Shown here: positions 60,356 to 64,000 of the stretch, one piece after another
Position numbering within the stretch: position 1 is the first letter of the stretch
Layout of the letters: every line of letters starts with the position of its first letter
Source: Sulfobacillus thermotolerans
GTDB taxonomy: Bacteria; Bacillota; Sulfobacillia; Sulfobacillales; Sulfobacillaceae
NCBI GenBank assembly: GCA_002951815.1
Contig: CP019454.1
Location: forward strand, 1,488,001-1,552,000
Direction of reading: 5' to 3'
Length of the DNA stretch: 64,000 nucleotides
Made by a program: the position numbers and the translations under genes
Notes under the pieces: generated by a model
What the model was told of the DNA's origin: nothing
The model's input: only the letters and a program-made list of their open reading frames with translations
Database searches by the model: none

Positions 60356-61588
60356 ATGCGTAAACGCAAGCAAACGATGGCGTTATTTAGCTTATCTGCA
60401 GCGTTGCTTGGCACCACATTGGCGGGCTGTGGCACGTCATCTACGACGTCGGTGCCTCCGGCGAAAAATGTTTCCCAAATCACGATCGGGACCTTATATG
60501 CGGGGAGTGGATCGTTTGCAACGTCATCGCTCCCAGAATATGATGGATTGAAGTTTTGGGCCAATCAGGTGAACAAGGCGGGCGGGGTGTTTGTCAAAGC
60601 CCTGAATAAGAAAGTGCCCATCAAAATTGTGGCCTATAATGATCAAAGTTCAGCGACAACGGCTACGAGTTTGTATTCGCAATTAATCTCGGTTAACCAC
60701 GTCAACATATTGGTGGCGGACTTTGGTTCGGTGCTAACATCTGTGGCGGTGCCTGTGGCTGAAGAAAACAAAATGGTGCTGTTCGACCAAAGTGGGACAG
60801 GTACCACCTTTTTTACGCCCAATAACCCCTATATTGTTTTGACATCCTTGCCTAACTCAGGGTTATGGCCCGATTCCTTAGCGCAATATTTGATTGGTAA
60901 GCATTATTCGCGGATTGCGATTTTGTATGATACCAATGACTTTGACCAGTCTCAGGATCAGACCCTGGTGACCAAATTGAAGGCGGCGGGGATCACGCCC
61001 GTCTATAACTCGGGGGTTCCGACGAGCACCTCAAGTTACTCGGTGTTGCTGAATAACATCGCGCAGACCAAACCTCAGGCCGTCATCGAGTTCGGATATC
61101 CGAATAATGATGTTTCATTCCTTCAAGCGCTCAAGGCCAGCGGAAGCCACTATAAGATGGTATTTACGGTCTTCCCCGGACAACTGCCGTCGCTATTTAC
61201 GAGTAGTGTTGGGCCTTCAGCGATTAATGGAACATACACGTATCCCGCTCCGCCGTTGATTTCTCATGCACACGTCAACTACGGGATGGATTCCAGCCAA
61301 TTTATTGCCGCGTTCAAGAAGGCGACGGGGGACAATGCCAACTTCTTGAACATTGCTGGTTACAACACGGGTCTTATCATCCAGAAAACGCTGCAAACCG
61401 CTAATAGTCTGAGTCAGTTGTCGTTGCGTCACGCCGTGTCCCGTTTTTCGGGCACGATTGAAACATTAGATGGCAAGTTCCAAATTAACTCCGAGGGTGC
61501 CCAAACCGGAGAAACCTTGCCCGTTGGAAAAATTTCTGCCAACGCCCAAGGTCAAGTATCTGTCCAATTGATGACCCCGCTTTCATAA
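60356..61588 (+). CDS. Branched-chain amino acid-type ABC transporter, solute-binding lipoprotein (LivK-like)
   Basis: A 410-residue solute-binding protein of the periplasmic-binding-protein type 1 class. The lipobox LAGC lies near residues 22-25. The mature part starts with ITIGTLYAGSGSFATSS and includes the LivK-like DQSSATTATSLYSQLIS and NNAIQFIA-like segments. GGAGG precedes the ATG. It leads the LivKHMG-type operon. The ligand may be a branched-chain amino acid, another amino acid or an amide. Confidence 0.88.
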   Translation: MRKRKQTMALFSLSAALLGTTLAGCGTSSTTSVPPAKNVSQITIGTLYAGSGSFATSSLPEYDGLKFWANQVNKAGGVFVKALNKKVPIKIVAYNDQSSATTATSLYSQLISVNHVNILVADFGSVLTSVAVPVAEENKMVLFDQSGTGTTFFTPNNPYIVLTSLPNSGLWPDSLAQYLIGKHYSRIAILYDTNDFDQSQDQTLVTKLKAAGITPVYNSGVPTSTSSYSVLLNNIAQTKPQAVIEFGYPNNDVSFLQALKASGSHYKMVFTVFPGQLPSLFTSSVGPSAINGTYTYPAPPLISHAHVNYGMDSSQFIAAFKKATGDNANFLNIAGYNTGLIIQKTLQTANSLSQLSLRHAVSRFSGTIETLDGKFQINSEGAQTGETLPVGKISANAQGQVSVQLMTPLS

Positions 61589-61640
61589 CGCATTTTATGC
61601 CCCTGGTTTACGTGCCAGGGGCCATTCATAGGAGGGGCGA

Positions 61641-62516
61641 ATGCTCGAATACAGTCTTATTGCCGGTATCTTATTTGGCGTCTTTTTTGGATTTATGGCC
61701 CTGGGGCTCAATTTGATCTTTGGTGTGATGCAGGTTGTGAACTTAGCGCATGGCGATTTTGTGGTTCTTGGTGGGTACCTAGCCGTCGTGGCGTACTCAT
61801 CTGCCCATGTCAATCCATTGATGAGTCTAATCTTAGCGTTGGTTCTATTTGTTGTGGTGGCGTACGTGTTGTACTTTCCTTTAATTCCCCGACTAACCAA
61901 GTCGAAGGATCCGGAAATGCTCTCGTTGATTCTATTCTTTGGGTTATCACAAATTATTGAGGCGCTTGATGTGATTGGATTTGGCAACAATCCGCGTTCG
62001 TTGCCGTTAGCCATTATGGGATCCGTTCCCCTTCATTTTTTGGGCCAGAATTATCAAATGGCATGGGTAATCACCGCACTTGTGAGTTTGATTATGATTG
62101 GCGTCACGTATGGGTTTTTATACTATACCCGCATTGGGTATGCGGCGCGAGCCGTTATGGGCAACCGCGACGAAGCGATGGCGAGCGGATTGCCGGTAGC
62201 GCAAACTTCTGCCATTATTTTTGCAGTGGGGATTGGTTTGGCTGCGATGGCGGGGGTGATGAGTCCTTTTATGATTGGCAGCATCGACCCGTCTACGGGA
62301 TTGGGGCTGACCACCATCGCGTTTGCCATTGTGGTGATTGGTTCTCTAGGTAATCCCTTGGGTTCGGTTCTTGGGGGCTTAGTCTACGGCATTTCGGTCA
62401 TGCTGATGCAAACGTATTTTTCATCGTGGTCTAATCTTGTGCCGTATCTTCTGCTGTTGATTATTGTGTTGGTCAAACCCTCGGGGCTGTTAGGCAGGGG
62501 GGTGCGCAATGCTTAG
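61641..62516 (+). CDS. Branched-chain amino acid ABC transporter permease (LivH-like)
   Basis: A 291-residue permease with eight helices. The family block NLIFGVMQVVNLAHGDFVVLGGYLA is near residues 25-49 with conserved Asn and His-Gly. GRAVMGNRDEAM-like RAVMGNRDEAMASGLPV near 170-186 is the ATPase-contact loop. AGGAGGGG precedes the ATG. It overlaps the next gene by eight bases. Confidence 0.88.
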   Translation: MLEYSLIAGILFGVFFGFMALGLNLIFGVMQVVNLAHGDFVVLGGYLAVVAYSSAHVNPLMSLILALVLFVVVAYVLYFPLIPRLTKSKDPEMLSLILFFGLSQIIEALDVIGFGNNPRSLPLAIMGSVPLHFLGQNYQMAWVITALVSLIMIGVTYGFLYYTRIGYAARAVMGNRDEAMASGLPVAQTSAIIFAVGIGLAAMAGVMSPFMIGSIDPSTGLGLTTIAFAIVVIGSLGNPLGSVLGGLVYGISVMLMQTYFSSWSNLVPYLLLLIIVLVKPSGLLGRGVRNA

Positions 62517-63453
62517 TCCGAAGCTCGTGAGTCGGCGTTCTCATATGGGCACGAATGTCGCCATCCCGGTTGTCTTACTGGCAGCATTTTCTGTGGCCCC
62601 CATGGTTTACGCTAATCAAGCGGTGATTTTTCAAATGATGGCCTTTATGGTTTTGGCCCAAGGTGTGAACTTATTATATGGGTTTACAGGCTATTTGCCG
62701 TTTGGTTATGTCGGTTTTTTCGGCATTGGGGCGTATGGCATGGCCATAGGCATTGAGCTTTTTCATCTTCCGGGGCTGGTGGCACTCGTTGTGGGTGCCT
62801 TGTTTTCCGTCATTGTGGCATTGATTCTATCTCCGCTATTGCGTCTATCGGGGGCCTATTTTGCTATTAGCAGTCTTGCCGCGTCTGAGGTTTTGTATAA
62901 TGTGGTCGCCAATCCGGCCCTCGTGCATCTCACGAATGGGCCGTATGGGGAATCATTAGTGCAAAGCTATCATCCTGAAACGAGTTACATCGCCATGGTC
63001 GTGTTGTTGATTGTGACCACGATCATTGTCATCGTCATCAAAAATACCGCGTTTGGCCGTGCCCTCATGGCCATCCGTGAAGATCCCGTGAGCGCTGAGA
63101 TGGCGGGCATTGCAGTCGTGCGCACGCGCACCATAATTTGGATTGTCAGCGCAGTCATCGCCGGGTTGACGGGCGCGATTTTTGGCTGGCATTTGTCTGT
63201 GTTTTACCCCAGTACCGTGTTTGATCTCAGCATCAGCATCCTGGCCATTGTGTTTACGTTATTTGGGGGAGGCGGCACCGCGATTGGCCCTATTTTGGGG
63301 TCTGTCGTCTTGTACGGGCTCTATAACGCGATTGGGATCTCCGACCCCCAATATTTCGAATTGATTTATGGACTGCTCATTGTGCTGTTGGTATTGTTTT
63401 TGCCTGGCGGGGTGGTCTCACTCTTGCAACGGAGGGGAAACTATGTCCCGTGA
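62509..63453 (+). CDS. Branched-chain amino acid ABC transporter permease (LivM-like)
   Basis: A 314-residue permease with about ten helices, partner of the preceding one. The LivM block QGVNLLYGFTGYLPFGYVGFFGIGAYG lies near 51-77 and the contact loop RALMAIREDPVSAEMAGI near 184-201. It starts at ATG 62509 within the LivH end. Its stop overlaps the livG start. Confidence 0.88.
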   Translation: MLSPKLVSRRSHMGTNVAIPVVLLAAFSVAPMVYANQAVIFQMMAFMVLAQGVNLLYGFTGYLPFGYVGFFGIGAYGMAIGIELFHLPGLVALVVGALFSVIVALILSPLLRLSGAYFAISSLAASEVLYNVVANPALVHLTNGPYGESLVQSYHPETSYIAMVVLLIVTTIIVIVIKNTAFGRALMAIREDPVSAEMAGIAVVRTRTIIWIVSAVIAGLTGAIFGWHLSVFYPSTVFDLSISILAIVFTLFGGGGTAIGPILGSVVLYGLYNAIGISDPQYFELIYGLLIVLLVLFLPGGVVSLLQRRGNYVP

Positions 63454-64000
63454 ACCCCTATTACTCGTCGATAAAATTGTGAAGACCTTTGGCGGATTTA
63501 AGGCCTTAGATGGCGTGAGCCTTCAAGTTGCGCCAGGGGAAATTCTAGGGTTGGTGGGGCCCAATGGCTCCGGTAAAACGACCCTTATCAACGTCATTTC
63601 GGGACTCTATCATCCGGATGGCGGGCTTGTGCAATATCAGGGCCGCACCATCACGAACTGGCCTATGCATCGGCGTGCACGGCACGGGATTAATCGGACG
63701 TTTCAAATTCCTAAGCCATTTAAAACCTTGACGGTGGCGGAAAATGTTGAACTCGCGCATCATTTTGCCCGGCCCGGAGCGATGACTCCGCGGGAAGTTC
63801 TGGAGTTTACCGGCTTAGCGGATGCTGCGGATCGGTTAGCGCAGAGCCTCAATAGCAGTCAACAGAAGCTGTTGGATTTAGCCCGGGCCTTAACGACAGG
63901 GCCCGAGTTGGTGCTCGTGGACGAATTGGCGGCGGGTCTTGGCCCCCACGAACTCCACCAAATGGCGGACAGCTTGCGGCATTTGGCGGATCGGGCGATG
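63443..64000 (+). CDS. Branched-chain amino acid ABC transporter ATPase (LivG-like), cut by the window edge
   Basis: The first 186 residues of an ABC ATPase. Walker A GPNGSGKTT is at 39-47, the Q-loop near FQIPKPF (87-93), Walker B LVLVDE at 156-161. The signature motif reads LNSSQ (136-140) instead of LSxGQ, so the usual glycine is a serine. Start ATG 63443 overlaps the LivM stop, with GGAGGGG before it. A LivF gene probably follows outside the window. Confidence 0.88.
   Translation, partial: MSREPLLLVDKIVKTFGGFKALDGVSLQVAPGEILGLVGPNGSGKTTLINVISGLYHPDGGLVQYQGRTITNWPMHRRARHGINRTFQIPKPFKTLTVAENVELAHHFARPGAMTPREVLEFTGLADAADRLAQSLNSSQQKLLDLARALTTGPELVLVDELAAGLGPHELHQMADSLRHLADRAM

Noticed and set aside
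1-64000. tRNA, rRNA, CRISPR arrays, insertion sequences
   Set aside because: None seen on reading: no tRNA-like cloverleaf with CCA or TTCGAATC context, no repeat-spacer array, no transposase-like protein.

Overview
The window reads as chromosome of an acidophilic, moderately thermophilic Firmicute of the Sulfobacillus type. This is inferred from gene content and translated-protein character; no rRNA or marker search was possible. Pointers are Bacillus-like Shine-Dalgarno sites (AAGGAGG) before most genes, frequent GTG/TTG starts, a TAT-exported blue copper protein beside a CuA oxidase, sulfide:quinone-reductase-like and b6-type cytochrome genes, and a LipS1/LipS2 lipoate cluster of the kind known from sulfur oxidisers and archaea. 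I see no rRNA, tRNA, CRISPR array, insertion sequence or prophage. Coding density is high and most genes sit in short operons closed by clear hairpin terminators.

Layout. 1-3.6 kb: end of a probable YhaO/SbcD-like gene and a YhaN-like ATPase. 3.7-7.2 kb (minus strand): a small membrane protein, a two-helix membrane protein, a b6-type cytochrome b and an SQR-like flavoprotein. 7.4-8.4 kb: two small membrane proteins. 8.5-13.1 kb: a tightly overlapping lipoylation operon (LplA-like, GcvH/LbpA-like carrier, LplA-like, LipS1, LipS2). 13.5-17.8 kb: terminal oxidase operon (cupredoxin, CoxB, CoxA, CoxC, small subunit). 17.8-20.3 kb: three PAS regulators sharing one cysteine motif, one carrying four homing-endonuclease-associated repeats. 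20.7-26.9 kb: zinc-ribbon protein, ROK repressor, sugar ABC transporter (no ATPase), GH76-like enzyme. 27.6-29.4 kb: MFS exporter divergent from an ArsR regulator. 29.4-36.2 kb: a six-gene hydrogenase-4/complex-I-like membrane complex whose large subunit has lost one NiFe cysteine. 36.1-45 kb: APC permease, a 46-aa membrane protein, FMN reductase with an apparent ACG start, AbiV-like protein, SSF-like transporter, CBS protein, nucleoside hydrolase, MFS protein, tartrate/isopropylmalate dehydrogenase. 45.2-49 kb: FAH-family hydrolase plus lutABC. 49.1-51.4 kb: Lgt-like protein with an altered HGG motif, class II aldolase. 51.5-53.3 kb: sat-cysH sulfate assimilation. 53.5-60.2 kb: ADP-ribosylglycohydrolase, oligopeptidase B, PNPOx-like protein, universal stress protein, GapN. 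60.3-64 kb: branched-chain amino-acid-type ABC transporter, cut off inside its ATPase.

How it fits together. Much of the window concerns respiratory energy conversion: quinone reduction (SQR-like), a b-type cytochrome, a copper-protein-fed oxidase and a second ion-pump-like complex. The remainder is uptake and oxidation of organic compounds (sugar, lactate, tartrate or malate, amino acids), consistent with mixotrophy. The lipoate operon supplies a lipoylated carrier that may serve sulfur oxidation (sHdr type) or glycine cleavage; the sulfur-oxidation genes themselves are not in the window. The least explained items are the Cys-to-Asp hydrogenase-like subunit, the repeat-XRE-PAS regulator with its two PAS-LuxR neighbours, and an oxidase subunit I lacking both canonical proton-channel residues.
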